Below are positions 1-8,590 of a stretch of DNA of 36,483 nt, one piece after another. The translations under genes and the position numbers were made by a program. Each line of letters starts with the position of its first letter. Within the stretch, counting starts at the first letter, position 1. Where the stretch lies: positions 1 to 36,483 of the forward strand of contig NZ_WBKM01000066.1 in assembly GCF_015714725.1 (NCBI RefSeq). The letters run 5' to 3'. Origin of the DNA: Nostoc sp. WHI. Its GTDB lineage: Bacteria > Cyanobacteriota > Cyanobacteriia > Cyanobacteriales > Nostocaceae. The notes under the pieces are model-generated. The model made no database searches and was not told where the DNA came from. It was given only the letters and a program-made list of their open reading frames with translations.

Positions 1-68
1 GGAGTGGGGAGTGGGGAGTGGGGAGTGGTTACTATCCCCATTCCCTACTCCCAATTCCCTACTCCCTT
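1..68. repeat. Inverted heptamer repeat inside the GH57 gene
   Basis: The plus strand shows four units of a GGAGTGG-type heptamer (1-28), a short spacer, then a complementary-type arm of ATTCCCTACTCCC units (about 38-66). The two arms can fold back on each other. The tract stays open in the GH57 reading frame and encodes Gly-Ser-Arg-Glu-Leu-Gly-Val-Gly-Asn followed by a Ser-Pro-Leu-Pro-Thr-Pro-His run. The left edge of the window cuts it, so its full length is unknown. Confidence 0.85.
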
Positions 69-855
69 CCTTAATCGCACTCAGAGGTGAAGATGAAGTG
101 CTAAGTGTGGGCTTTAAATAACAACGATAGGGACGGGTGGGATCAATCTGACTTCCACCGACTTCGTACCATTCAGGATTGGGATGATCTTGAGTGGGGA
201 GGGGACGGCAACGCAGTGCTTGAGAAGGTGCAAGGATAATGAAGCGAATGCCTTCAGCAACAAGAGCTTCTAGAGTGGCATAGTCCACACCTGTTTCTGC
301 TAACCAGATGCCTTCGGGATCGCGTCCAAAGCGGGAGCGGAAATCTTCTTTACCCCAGCGAATTTGGGTATATTTGTCGCGTTCGTTCGCCAGAGGCATG
401 ATAATGTGATTGTATACCTGCGCGATCGCATTGCCGTGACCATGCAAGCGATGAGCGCTCTTCGCATCCGCCTCCAAAATCCGCTGATAAACCTCCACAT
501 CGTAGCGTTCTAGCCACGACATCAGCGTTGGCCCAATATTAAAACTAAAATACTCATAATTGTTGACGATCTCTACTACTTCGCCTCGGTCATTTAAGAC
601 TCTAGCAAAAGCATTCGGGCGATAGCATTCCCAATGAATCCGCTCATTCCAGTCATGGAAAGGTGCAGCGCTCGGTTGGCGTTCAATCGCGTCCAGATAA
701 GGATTTTCCCTCGGTGGCTGGTAAAAATGACCATGCACCGTCACATAAACACCGTTAGCCTTTCTCAGAGGATCGGTTTCGTGAGTGTTATTGGGATCTG
801 AATCTAATGTTAATGTTGAGCCAGAGCTAGCTGGCATTTGGGCAGCAGAAGTCAT
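1..855 (-). CDS. GH57 family glycoside hydrolase (DUF3536 type), 5' part only
   Basis: The N-terminal 285 codons of a gene that runs off the left edge. Start is the ATG at 855-853. The protein begins with about 33 variable residues and then has the GH57 hallmarks: a histidine/proline block HGHFYQPPRE (41-50), the stretch FHDWNERIHWECYRP (66-80) typical of the cyanobacterial DUF3536 subgroup, and WLAETG (184-189), where Glu187 matches the catalytic nucleophile position of GH57. The family acts on alpha-glucans (amylase, amylopullulanase or branching-type activities); the exact substrate cannot be told from this part. No signal peptide is visible, so it is probably cytoplasmic. Residues from about 264 onward are encoded by a heptamer repeat inserted in frame. 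It is divergent from the exchanger gene at 1386. The family call is firm; the reaction is open. Confidence 0.85.
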   Translation of the reverse strand, partial: MTSAAQMPASSGSTLTLDSDPNNTHETDPLRKANGVYVTVHGHFYQPPRENPYLDAIERQPSAAPFHDWNERIHWECYRPNAFARVLNDRGEVVEIVNNYEYFSFNIGPTLMSWLERYDVEVYQRILEADAKSAHRLHGHGNAIAQVYNHIIMPLANERDKYTQIRWGKEDFRSRFGRDPEGIWLAETGVDYATLEALVAEGIRFIILAPSQALRCRPLPTQDHPNPEWYEVGGSQIDPTRPYRCYLKPTLSTSSSPLSAIKEGSRELGVGNGDSNHSPLPTPHS

Positions 856-1385
856 GTATATTTATCCAAAACAAAAAGCTTACAGTTGCACCGAAAACGT
901 TGTGCGTAAACCTTTCTACAATGGTTTGCACACAGAACTCGGTATAAACGACAACTAGGAAATACAGCCAAATTTTTGATAAATCGGTTTTATTGTAGTG
1001 GAAAATCTGCGTTATTGTACAGCCCTTTTCCTGAAGGCTCAAAGTAATTCGCCATTGAATAACGCCTCAGTTAGGGGTTTTTCGTTAGCAGTCCCAATCA
1101 AAATTTTAATTGTCTTTTAATATATTAAACCCCATTTCTGGTGTAAGACTGTTAACCCAATTCATACTTTAGCAACAAAAAATTACAAAAGCCACTTAAA
1201 TCGCAATCTTATTTTACATAATATCCGCAGTGGTGAATGGAAAACAGTAAAATTTCTGAATTGCTCTACAGATGGTTGAGAGTATCCTATGGAAGTGCTG
1301 AGTGAAAGTGATTTTTACTTCAACACTCCAAATTTAAAACTTAGGATTGCTCGCTGTGAATGATACCCTCAACTTAAGACAACAA
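856..1385. other. Divergent intergenic spacer between the GH57 and exchanger genes
   Basis: About 530 bases of AT-rich, non-coding sequence between divergently transcribed genes, which must hold both promoters. I see no RNA gene, no long inverted repeat and no convincing operator. A minus-strand reading frame at 827-1042 overlaps the GH57 start and has no recognisable features. Confidence 0.6.
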
Positions 1386-2477
1386 ATGTCAACTAAAAAC
1401 ATAATTCTTCTCGTTTTGCTGCTGTTTATCCCGGTTTCTCTGGCAGCTCACTTTCTGGAGTGGGGAGAATTAATAGTTTTCATGACAGCTGGATTAGCAA
1501 TTCTGCCCTTAGCAGCTTGGATGGGTACGGCCACAGAAGAAATTGCTGTTGTAGTGGGGCCATCATTGGGGGGCTTGTTAAATGCCACCTTTGGCAATGC
1601 TACAGAATTAATTATCGCTCTAGTGGCGCTGAACGCTGGGTTAATAGATGTAGTCAAAGCCAGTATTACGGGATCGATTATTAGTAACTTACTCCTGGTG
1701 ATGGGTTTTTCCATGCTTTTAGGAGGACTGCGTTACAAAGAACAGACATTTCAGCCAATTGTGGCGCGGGTGAATGCTGCTTCGATGAATTTGGCAGTGA
1801 TTGCTATTCTGATGCCAACGGCGATGAATTACACTTCTCAAGGAATTAATGAAGAAACGCTGCAAAATCTTTCTATTGCCGTTGCTGTAGTATTAATTCT
1901 GGTTTATGCCCTAACGCTGCTATTTTCAATGAAAACCCACTCCTATCTATATGATGTGGGTGTAGCGGAGACAGAAGCAGAGGAAACCCCTCATGCTAAA
2001 CCAAATATGGCGTTGTGGGTTGGCGTGCTGCTAATATGTACCTTGCTAGTGGCAATTGAGTCAGAAATGCTAGTTGATTCTTTAGAAGTAGCCACATCTC
2101 AGTTAGGTTTGACAGCGCTGTTTACAGGGGTGATTTTGGTTCCCATCGTTGGTAATGCGGCTGAACACGCCACAGCAGTCACCGTGGCGATGAAAGATAA
2201 GATGGATCTTTCGGTTTCGGTAGCTGTGGGATCAAGTATGCAGATTGCCCTATTTGTTGCGCCAGTGTTAGTTATAGCAGGGCGGATATTAGGTCAACCA
2301 ATGGATTTGGATTTCAAACCCTTTGAATTAGTAGCTGTGGTTGTGTCGGTGTTGATTGCAAACAGTATTAGTTCCGATGGTAAGTCCAATTGGCTCGAAG
2401 GTACTTTGTTATTAGCTGCCTATACAGTATTAGGGTTCGCCTTCTACTTCCATCCAGTTATGGATGCTGTGGGATAG
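1386..2477 (+). CDS. cax: Calcium/proton exchanger, CaCA superfamily CAX type
   Basis: A 363-residue inner-membrane antiporter that exports Ca2+ (or other divalent cations) in exchange for protons. It is strongly hydrophobic throughout, with about 11 membrane segments. It shows the two alpha-repeat motifs of CAX proteins: GNATELIIALVALNAG (from residue 70, Glu74) and GNAAEHATAVTVAMKDK (from residue 256, Glu260). These glutamates are the conserved ion-binding residues of the family. An acidic stretch (about residues 197-203, ETEAEE) lies between the halves, as usual. The ATG at 1386 is preferred over the in-frame TTG at 1347 because MSTKNIILLVLLLF gives the usual short N-terminus before the first helix. 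No strong Shine-Dalgarno is visible. Monocistronic by spacing (150 bp to recJ). Confidence 0.92.
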   Translation: MSTKNIILLVLLLFIPVSLAAHFLEWGELIVFMTAGLAILPLAAWMGTATEEIAVVVGPSLGGLLNATFGNATELIIALVALNAGLIDVVKASITGSIISNLLLVMGFSMLLGGLRYKEQTFQPIVARVNAASMNLAVIAILMPTAMNYTSQGINEETLQNLSIAVAVVLILVYALTLLFSMKTHSYLYDVGVAETEAEETPHAKPNMALWVGVLLICTLLVAIESEMLVDSLEVATSQLGLTALFTGVILVPIVGNAAEHATAVTVAMKDKMDLSVSVAVGSSMQIALFVAPVLVIAGRILGQPMDLDFKPFELVAVVVSVLIANSISSDGKSNWLEGTLLLAAYTVLGFAFYFHPVMDAVG

Positions 2478-2627
2478 TTAGCTAGCACAAGTTTCTAGAA
2501 GTGCTACAATTTCACGAAATATCTAATAAAACAAGTTGCAGGGTTATGGCAAAAGCTGACTAATAGATAGCGAAAATAAACATTTTTAGTTATCGATTTT
2601 TAACTTCTTACTCCTAACTTTCTTTGT

Positions 2628-5111
2628 ATGCCAGAAAAACAGCAGTGGACTATTGCAACAACTGAACAACCCCCGGAGAAGTTCATTCAAGCAGTGAAAC
2701 AGTATACACCTGCATCAAGTGGACTGTATGCAGCACAATTGTTGTGGCAACGAGGAATTAAAGATAATCAACAATTAGCAGCTTTTGTCAACCATAAAAC
2801 TTATCAACCAGCGAGTCCGTTTGAGTTTGGCCAAGAAATGCACCTCGCGATCGCCCGGTTGCAACAGGTATATAATAACAAAGAAAAAATTGCTATTTGG
2901 GGAGATTTCGATGCCGATGGGATTACCGCCACCTCTGTACTTTGGGATGGGTTAGGAGAATTCTTTGTCCAAAATACCCAGTTAATTTACTACATTCCCA
3001 ATCGTCTTAAAGAATCCCACGGACTCAATAATCAAGGAATTGATAATTTAGCAAAACAAGGTTGTAAATTAATAGTTACTTGCGACACGGGCAGCACAAA
3101 CATTGATGAAATTGTTTATGCAAAACAACTGGGTATAGATGTAATAGTTACAGATCATCACACATTACCCGCAGAACGCCCACCCGTCGCAGCAATTATT
3201 AACCCCCGCTATTTGCCAAGGGAACATCAGCTGTTTCATCTTTCTGGAGTGGCGGTAGCTTATAAGTTGGTAGAAGCCCTTTATCAAAAAATGCCCAATG
3301 TACCGCAACACCCGTTAGAGGATTTATTAGATTTAGTGGCAGTAGGATTAATTGCCGACTTGGTGCAGCTAAGTGGAGATTGTCGCTATTTGGCGCAGGT
3401 GGGAATTCAACGACTGCAAGAAGATTTTAAACAGCCAGCCGCAGCCCGTCGCCGTCCGGGAGTCGGGCGATTATTAGAATTATGCCAGAAAAGTGGCGAT
3501 CGCCCCACAGATATTTCCTTTGGTTTGGGGCCAAGAATTAACGCCGTCAGTCGTATCCAAGGTGATGCTAGTTTCTGCGTCGAATTATTAACTAGTCGGG
3601 ATGCCAAACGTTGTAACGAATTAGCCGAAGTTACAGAACTTGCTAACGCCCGCCGCAAATCTTTGCAAAAAGATGTGCAAGCGCAAGTAACACAAAAACT
3701 CACCCAATTAGACTTATCAACTACCAGCGTCATAGTCCTAGAAGATGCCCAATGGCCAGCAGGTGTACTGGGCTTAGTTGCTGGACAAGTCGCACAAGAA
3801 ACAGGTCGCCCGACGATTTTGTTAAGTACAGAAGGACTGGGGAGTAGGGAATGGGGAATGGGGAATAGGGAAGATTCTACCCCTACTCCCTACTCCCTAC
3901 TCCCTACTCCCCCATCCCTAGCCCGTGGTTCTGCCCGTTCTGTAAATTCTGTCGATTTATACCAACTGGTGAAAGACCAAGCACATTTGTTGCATCGCTT
4001 TGGCGGACATCCCTTTGCAGCAGGTTTGAGTTTGCCGATTGAGAATATTCCTTTATTTACAGCAGCGATTAATCAGCAATTGCGGCAATCTTTAGGTGGT
4101 ACAACTCTAACGCCAACTCTGCAAGCAGACTTAACATTAACAGTCGCAGACTTAGGGAAAGAATTATTTTTAGAACTGAAATTGTTAGAACCTTGTGGAA
4201 TGGGTAATCCTGTGCCGAAATTGCTGATTCAAAACTGCTGGTTTGAAAATACTTGGAATCGCAATATTCGAGACTCTAAAGGAAAAGAAGTTAAATATAT
4301 CAAAACAGAGTTCAAAATTCGGGATGACTCTTCAAAAGTCGGCTTTCCAGGTATTTGGTGGGGACACTACCGGGATGAAGTTCCCCAAAGTCGTTGTGAT
4401 GTGATTGTGGAACTTGATTACAATTCTTACGCAGATACAAATAAAGGGATAAAACCTCATTATGAGGTGAGGTTATTGGCAGTGCGTCCCTGTGCAAATG
4501 CTGCTGAATTTACCAGCACAAATAATCTAGATTTTATTTTAGACTGGCGTAATCTTAGTAATCCGAAATCTTCAGAATTCAAAACTCATAACTCAGCACT
4601 GATTCTCGAAGATTGTCCCACAAACTGGGATGATTTACGTGCATGGTTAAGACGTTCGCTCTACAATAATCAACAACTAGCGATCGCTTGGTCTAAACCC
4701 AACCAGCAACCACCTAATCAAATTTGGTTAACTCTTGTCGGAATTGCCAAATATCTCAGTCGAACAAATCAGCCAGTTACCCGCGTCCAACTTTTAGAGA
4801 AACTTGGGATAAGGGATCAAACTTTATTTTGGGGAATCAAAGCTTTAAAATATTTGGGATTCACAGTTAAATTACAAGACCGCTATTTACAAATTAGTTG
4901 GGATGCAATTAATAACTCAGAAAACCATGCTGATGAAGCTATTTCCCAATTTTTAGCTGCTATCCAAGAAGAACAATTTCAGCAACAATACTTTGCCGAA
5001 GTGCCTCTATCTACAATTATGGCGATCGTCAGAAGTCAAGAATTAAAAGTCAGTAGCATTGTAGGTTGGGTTGAACGTAGTGAAACTCTGCCTCCAGTTT
5101 TTAATGGTTAA
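2628..5111 (+). CDS. recJ: Single-stranded-DNA-specific exonuclease RecJ
   Basis: An 827-residue DHH-family 5'-3' single-strand DNA exonuclease that acts in recombination and repair. Motif I is WGDFDADG (91-98), motif II includes CDTG (152-155), and the signature DHH is VTDHHTLP (174-181), with Asp176-His177-His178 as metal ligands. The DHHA1 domain carries GGHPFAAGLSL (from 459). A cyanobacterial C-terminal extension (about 560-827) is rich in Asn/Gln. At about residues 404-432 the chain is interrupted by a heptamer palindrome translated as LGSREWGMGN...TPTPYSLLPTPPS, between the catalytic core and DHHA1; the frame stays open. Start ATG at 2628. Three hairpins follow the stop. Confidence 0.95.
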   Translation: MPEKQQWTIATTEQPPEKFIQAVKQYTPASSGLYAAQLLWQRGIKDNQQLAAFVNHKTYQPASPFEFGQEMHLAIARLQQVYNNKEKIAIWGDFDADGITATSVLWDGLGEFFVQNTQLIYYIPNRLKESHGLNNQGIDNLAKQGCKLIVTCDTGSTNIDEIVYAKQLGIDVIVTDHHTLPAERPPVAAIINPRYLPREHQLFHLSGVAVAYKLVEALYQKMPNVPQHPLEDLLDLVAVGLIADLVQLSGDCRYLAQVGIQRLQEDFKQPAAARRRPGVGRLLELCQKSGDRPTDISFGLGPRINAVSRIQGDASFCVELLTSRDAKRCNELAEVTELANARRKSLQKDVQAQVTQKLTQLDLSTTSVIVLEDAQWPAGVLGLVAGQVAQETGRPTILLSTEGLGSREWGMGNREDSTPTPYSLLPTPPSLARGSARSVNSVDLYQLVKDQAHLLHRFGGHPFAAGLSLPIENIPLFTAAINQQLRQSLGGTTLTPTLQADLTLTVADLGKELFLELKLLEPCGMGNPVPKLLIQNCWFENTWNRNIRDSKGKEVKYIKTEFKIRDDSSKVGFPGIWWGHYRDEVPQSRCDVIVELDYNSYADTNKGIKPHYEVRLLAVRPCANAAEFTSTNNLDFILDWRNLSNPKSSEFKTHNSALILEDCPTNWDDLRAWLRRSLYNNQQLAIAWSKPNQQPPNQIWLTLVGIAKYLSRTNQPVTRVQLLEKLGIRDQTLFWGIKALKYLGFTVKLQDRYLQISWDAINNSENHADEAISQFLAAIQEEQFQQQYFAEVPLSTIMAIVRSQELKVSSIVGWVERSETLPPVFNG
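3837..3918. repeat. Inverted heptamer repeat inserted in frame in recJ
   Basis: A G-rich arm (GGGGAGTAGGGAATGGGGAA units, 3838-3870) is followed by a short spacer and a C-rich arm of CCCTACT units (about 3880-3908), so the tract can fold into a long hairpin. It lies between two conserved parts of recJ (ILLSTE and ARGSARSVNSVD) and contains no stop. The design, orientation and reading frame match the tract inside the GH57 gene at 1-68. Confidence 0.88.
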
Positions 5112-5116
5112 TTTCT

Positions 5117-5199
5117 CGTTCCCAGGTTCCGCCTGGGAATGCATTCATTGAGTCTGTGACTCAATGACTTGTGTGTACACCGTAGCCTTTTTAAGGCTA
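5117..5199 (+). terminator. Three successive hairpins downstream of recJ
   Basis: First stem TTCCCAGG/CCTGGGAA (5119-5126, 5132-5139), part of a common Nostoc repeat. Second, a perfect 10-bp stem TCATTGAGTC/GACTCAATGA with a 3-base loop (5145-5167). Third, TAGCCTT/AAGGCTA around TTT (5183-5199). Between the last two, 5169-5187 matches the terminal inverted repeat of the MITE at 20612-20805. None is followed by a long T run, so termination is an inference from position just after recJ; they may simply be stacked repeats. Confidence 0.5.
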
Positions 5200-5391
5200 G
5201 GGGGAATCAATAAGTGCCTAAAATCCCAGCCAAATACTTTTTAAACATCCCCTTAGGGTGATTTTAATGAAGTTTAGGGATACTTCTTACCACCTGTGTT
5301 AGCCTGAAGTCCTTACACTAGTCTCCTATTTTCCGATTTCTGTATCTAGCCAATTGTAATTATTAAACTGGTAATCTCAAGAGAGTTGATT

Positions 5392-5805
5392 ATGAAATCT
5401 TACTTCATCGCCTTAGTCGTTGTGATTAGCGCACTCGCAGTCACACAAAGTGCTTATGCCAACCAAGAGAATATTCCCATTCCAACAGGCGATGTCTACG
5501 ACGGGCTACGCCTACGCAATCAGGCTGAAGTTTTGTTGACGGAACCAGCTACGATTACCACTACATGGAGTAATTTTGTTGGACAAACTAATAATCGAAA
5601 ACAAGCTGCTGAATCCCTTTCGGCAGTCCAGGAGGGAGGATGCAAAAACATTAACCCGCTTGAGATCATCAATAACCCAGGCGCTTTTTTTAAGCAATGT
5701 CAGAAGCCAACAAATACCCAAAGTTCTCAAAGTAGTGAGCCAATTGAATATTTTAAGGTTCCTAAACTGGATTCTGGTATTAGTGTAACAGTTACTAAAT
5801 TTTGA
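5392..5805 (+). CDS. Small secreted protein of unknown function
   Basis: A 137-residue protein with an N-terminal signal peptide (MKSYFIALVVVISALAV... ending SAYA, cleavage about residue 23). I do not recognise the mature part. It has two cysteines (GGCKN and FKQCQK), a low-complexity Ser/Gln stretch and a C-terminal segment SGISVTVTKF. The ATG at 5392 is chosen because AAGAGAG lies about 6 bases upstream; a TTG two codons earlier is less likely. Residues DVYDGLRLR (nt 5491-5517) come from a short repeat that is common in Nostoc genomes and is inserted in frame. It stands alone, 280 bp after recJ and followed by a gene-poor gap. Probably periplasmic or exported. Confidence 0.7.
   Translation: MKSYFIALVVVISALAVTQSAYANQENIPIPTGDVYDGLRLRNQAEVLLTEPATITTTWSNFVGQTNNRKQAAESLSAVQEGGCKNINPLEIINNPGAFFKQCQKPTNTQSSQSSEPIEYFKVPKLDSGISVTVTKF
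5491..5517 (+). repeat. 27-bp dispersed repeat inserted in frame
   Basis: The stretch starting GATGTCTACGACGGGCTACG is, from memory, a widely dispersed short repeat of Nostoc/Anabaena genomes. At 27 bp it adds nine codons (DVYDGLRLR) to the 5392 gene without shifting its frame. Related CTACGCCTACGC-type words occur in other repeats of the window. Confidence 0.6.
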
Positions 5806-6120
5806 TCTAGGTAGCCTCTTAAAGTTGATCCAGATCCCGCAATAATACCCCTTTGGGCATAGCTACCTTTAGCACAATGACATTGTAAGCACTTACGCAA
5901 ACAATAGCCGAAAATAGCCGAAAAGAATGATTTTCTTCTTAAGGGCAATTCATGAATTGCCCCAGAGCGCGTGTAGTTTTGCGTAAATCCTAATTGTGTA
6001 ATTAATTCTGTCCGACTACTGATCTGTCGTTAGTATTTTGTGGAATGGTATTAGTTATGCTGCATAACGCTCAACTAACCACCTGTAAATGTAAATCTTT
6101 TCGCTTCAATACGATATTTA
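5806..6120. other. Gene-poor spacer with MITE-like repeat
   Basis: Non-coding spacer after the secreted-protein gene. Apart from the MITE-like element at 5891-5988 it has a tandem AATAGCCGAA doublet near 5903-5922. No RNA gene is recognisable. Confidence 0.5.
5891..5988. repeat. MITE-like element with terminal inverted repeats and internal palindrome
   Basis: Outer inverted repeats ACTTACGCAAAC (5891-5902) and GTTTTGCGTAAAT (5976-5988) bracket a perfect 20-bp palindrome (5943-5962, centre ATTCATGAAT). I recall this palindrome and the GTGTAGTTTTGCGTAAATCC end as common in Nostoc genomes. About 100 bp with no coding capacity, which fits a non-autonomous repeat. Confidence 0.6.
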
Positions 6121-6303
6121 GTGGCGATCGAGGGTGTTGCTGTATTGCCAAGTATTGCCCTTGATGTTAATGTGACCACTGTTACCACTTTTAGTCGAAA
6201 GAATGTCACTAGCAGTAATTACATTCATAATACCGCACCAATGCAGATGTCTGCGTCCAGTATGGAACAAGCGCAATTGTCACAGATATCCGCGTCTTTG
6301 TGA
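6121..6303 (+). CDS. Short hypothetical protein or gene remnant
   Basis: A 60-codon frame starting at GTG (MAIEGVAVLPSIALDVNV...), rich in Val, Thr and Ser, with no cysteines and no recognised motif. The frame stays open upstream to a stop at 6076 without an ATG, and no Shine-Dalgarno precedes the GTG. It could be the tail of a lost gene, a small peptide gene or chance. The composition differs from the AT-rich surroundings, which is the only reason to keep it. Confidence 0.25.
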   Translation: MAIEGVAVLPSIALDVNVTTVTTFSRKNVTSSNYIHNTAPMQMSASSMEQAQLSQISASL

Positions 6304-7040
6304 TCCTGAATCTCTTTAAAGTTTATGTTACGTGCCTGTATATGTAACTTGAATGTGTTTTGTGTAATAGCTAGTGGGGAATTCTACAACAAAAAATCTA
6401 GTGGCTTCCCAACAGGCAAATGACTGGAAATATAGCTTGAATATTTTTGTTTTCAAAAGAAAGTTAGAGAATTATACCGCCATTTTTTTATTAAAATACA
6501 GTTAGAAAACTATGATAGCTTTTATTAAGCAGATGATTGGATTATCTAACAAAAAATCCAATGCACAAAATGGACACTTTTATGATCTATTTAATTCTTC
6601 ATTTAGCAAAAATTAAATTTAACCAGACTCTTAAGGAGGATAGATTACAAAAAACAGATTTACAAGCTATCTGATCATTGGGAATTATATTTAGGTTTAC
6701 TGTTAAGGATTTTTTTCGTAATTAAATATGTGATCGTGCAAGTTTTTAGTTTTTTCTATAAGATAGACATGATTATCTTTTAAGATATGCAAAAATCAAT
6801 AATAAACGAGTTTAATTAATTCAAATGATATGCTAATGATACTTTGGGTAATTGATTTATCAGTGGTGATAATGTTAGTATTAGTGGGTGGGTTGATTTT
6901 GGGTTTATTATCTCCAACAATTAGCTTGTAATGTATATTAGGCAAGAATTCATCAGTATTGGCAGTCTGAAATGGCTATGAGTCTCAATATCTAGACTTG
7001 ATACCAATAAATTCATGAGGTTACAGAGGAGCAAATAACC
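6304..7040. other. Long AT-rich region upstream of the sigma factor gene
   Basis: About 740 bases of very AT-rich sequence. It holds one 34-codon ATG frame (6512-6616) and an isolated strong Shine-Dalgarno-like AAGGAGGATAG near 6642 with no start codon at the right distance. The length suggests a long leader or complex promoter for the sigma factor gene, but no specific site can be defended. Confidence 0.5.
6512..6616 (+). CDS. Possible 34-residue small protein
   Basis: ATG at 6512, TAA at 6614-6616. The peptide begins MIAFIKQMIGLSNKKS and ends FYDLFNSSFSKN: an amphipathic start, then a basic and aromatic tail. No clear ribosome binding site lies upstream. Kept only as a possibility because the gap is otherwise empty. 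Confidence 0.2.
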   Translation: MIAFIKQMIGLSNKKSNAQNGHFYDLFNSSFSKN

Positions 7041-8060
7041 ATGAGCAATTTAACATCTCCACCTACCGAAGTTCAAAAAACGAAGAAAAAAACTTTAGCC
7101 GCAGATAAAAAACCTCGAGCTACAGATGATATTGTGCGTAGTTATCTGCAAGAGATCGGGCGTGTAGATTTGTTGAATCGAGATCAAGAGGTTATTTTTG
7201 CTCAACAAGTGCAGCAGATGATGAATTTACTCGCGGCTAAGGAAGAATTGGCTGAGAAATTAAAGCACCAACCTACACTGCAAGAATTGGCAGATCAGGT
7301 GGAGTTAAGTGTTGAAGTGCTAGAGCAACAGCTACATTTAGGACATCAAGCCAAGCAGAAAATGATTCAGGCTAATCTCCGGTTAGTGGTAGCTGTGGCG
7401 AAGAAATACCAGCACCGCAACCTGGAATTTATGGATTTGATTCAAGAGGGTACTTTGGGTTTAGAGCGAGGAGTAGATAAATTTGATCCCGCTCTTGGTT
7501 ATAAGTTTTCAACTTACGCTTACTGGTGGATTCGTCAAGGAATCACACGAGCGATCGCTCAACAAGGACGTACAATTCGTTTACCTATCCACGTATTTGA
7601 GAAACTGAACAAAATTAAGCGGGTGCAGCGAGAATTATCTCAACAGCTAGGTCGGGTTCCCAATACTGCGGAAATTGCCAACGCCTTATCTTTGACACCT
7701 ATCCAGGTTCGAGAGTGTTTATACTTGGCTCGTCAACCCTTCTCCCTAGAGGCGCGAGTTGGTGAACAACAAGATACAGAATTGCAGGACATATTGGAGG
7801 ATGATGGCCCTTCTCCCGAAGATTACGCTGTTGAAGAATCTCTTCATCAAGACTTGCAAGACTTATTGGCAAAACTGTCTCCCCAGCAGCGAGAAATATT
7901 AACCTTGCGCTTTGGTCTGAGTGATGGATATGAACTATCTTTAGCACAGATTGGCGATCGCATGGGTATTAGTCGAGAACGAGTCAGACAAATAGAACAA
8001 AAAGCTCTCAGTCTCCTACGACGCCAAAAGGAACAAGTACGTAGTTATCTAGCTAGCTGA
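7041..8060 (+). CDS. Group-2 RNA polymerase sigma factor (RpoD-like, SigB/C/E type)
   Basis: A 339-residue sigma-70 family protein that directs RNA polymerase to promoters and is not expected to be essential. A basic, low-complexity N-terminus (about 25 residues) is followed by region 1.2 (ATDDIVRSYLQEIGR, about 27-41), region 2 (NLRLVVAVAKKYQHRN to STYAYWWIRQGITRAIAQQ, about 112-175), region 3, and region 4 with LTLRFGLSDG and the helix-turn-helix SLAQIGDRMGISRERVRQIE. Length and domain set fit cyanobacterial group-2 factors, which respond to nitrogen, carbon, light or stress; which paralogue it is cannot be settled here. ATG at 7041 is supported by GAGGAG about 10 bases upstream. The next gene starts 35 bp after the stop, so the two may be co-transcribed. 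Confidence 0.93.
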   Translation: MSNLTSPPTEVQKTKKKTLAADKKPRATDDIVRSYLQEIGRVDLLNRDQEVIFAQQVQQMMNLLAAKEELAEKLKHQPTLQELADQVELSVEVLEQQLHLGHQAKQKMIQANLRLVVAVAKKYQHRNLEFMDLIQEGTLGLERGVDKFDPALGYKFSTYAYWWIRQGITRAIAQQGRTIRLPIHVFEKLNKIKRVQRELSQQLGRVPNTAEIANALSLTPIQVRECLYLARQPFSLEARVGEQQDTELQDILEDDGPSPEDYAVEESLHQDLQDLLAKLSPQQREILTLRFGLSDGYELSLAQIGDRMGISRERVRQIEQKALSLLRRQKEQVRSYLAS

Positions 8061-8095
8061 GGTAGGTTATTTTTTGGCATCAAAAAAAATTTGAT

Positions 8096-8590
8096 ATGAG
8101 CACATTACAAACAGTGCAACAATTGCAGACACAATGGGTAACTTCTGAAAACTTCCGACGTTACGGACAGGTGATTTGTGCAAGTCTTGATGGCAAAGCT
8201 TACGATGCGGAAGATGCGAAATTAAACCTGCAAAATGGAATCCCGCGATTTTATATTATGCGGTTGGATAAAAGAGGGCGGAAGTTCAACACAATTACTC
8301 GCCATGTACACTGCACTCAATGTTTGGGTGCTTTGGAAGGAAAGGATTGGTTAATGGCGGTTTGTCCTCCTAATAATGATCTGAATGAACCAGCATTAGA
8401 GGAAATTGCTGCTTTCCGCATTCCAGGAAATTGTTTTATCAAGTTACATGAGGGTACTTGGCACGCTGGGCCATATTTTGACCATGAGACTATAGATTTT
8501 TATAATTTGGAACTTGCTGATACGAATGTGGTAGATCATTTCACTCATGATTTTGTCAAGAGTCATCAGTTGGAATTTGAAATGGTGTAG
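8096..8590 (+). CDS. Ureidoglycolate lyase family cupin protein
   Basis: A 164-residue cupin-fold protein resembling ureidoglycolate lyase (AllA family), which cleaves ureidoglycolate to glyoxylate and urea in purine/allantoin breakdown. Supporting features: the opening SENFRRYGQVI, a RHVHCTQCLGAL segment where the family has its H...Q motif, and KLHEGTWHAGPYFD, matching the conserved H..xWH.P near the C-terminus. The sequence is diverged from enterobacterial AllA, so the substrate is uncertain. It follows the sigma factor gene by 35 bp on the same strand. No other purine-catabolism gene lies in the window. Confidence 0.75.
   Translation: MSTLQTVQQLQTQWVTSENFRRYGQVICASLDGKAYDAEDAKLNLQNGIPRFYIMRLDKRGRKFNTITRHVHCTQCLGALEGKDWLMAVCPPNNDLNEPALEEIAAFRIPGNCFIKLHEGTWHAGPYFDHETIDFYNLELADTNVVDHFTHDFVKSHQLEFEMV

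Noticed and set aside
827..1042. 71-codon minus-strand frame overlapping the GH57 start
   Set aside because: Out of frame with the GH57 gene, which has clear family motifs and starts at 855; no features of its own.
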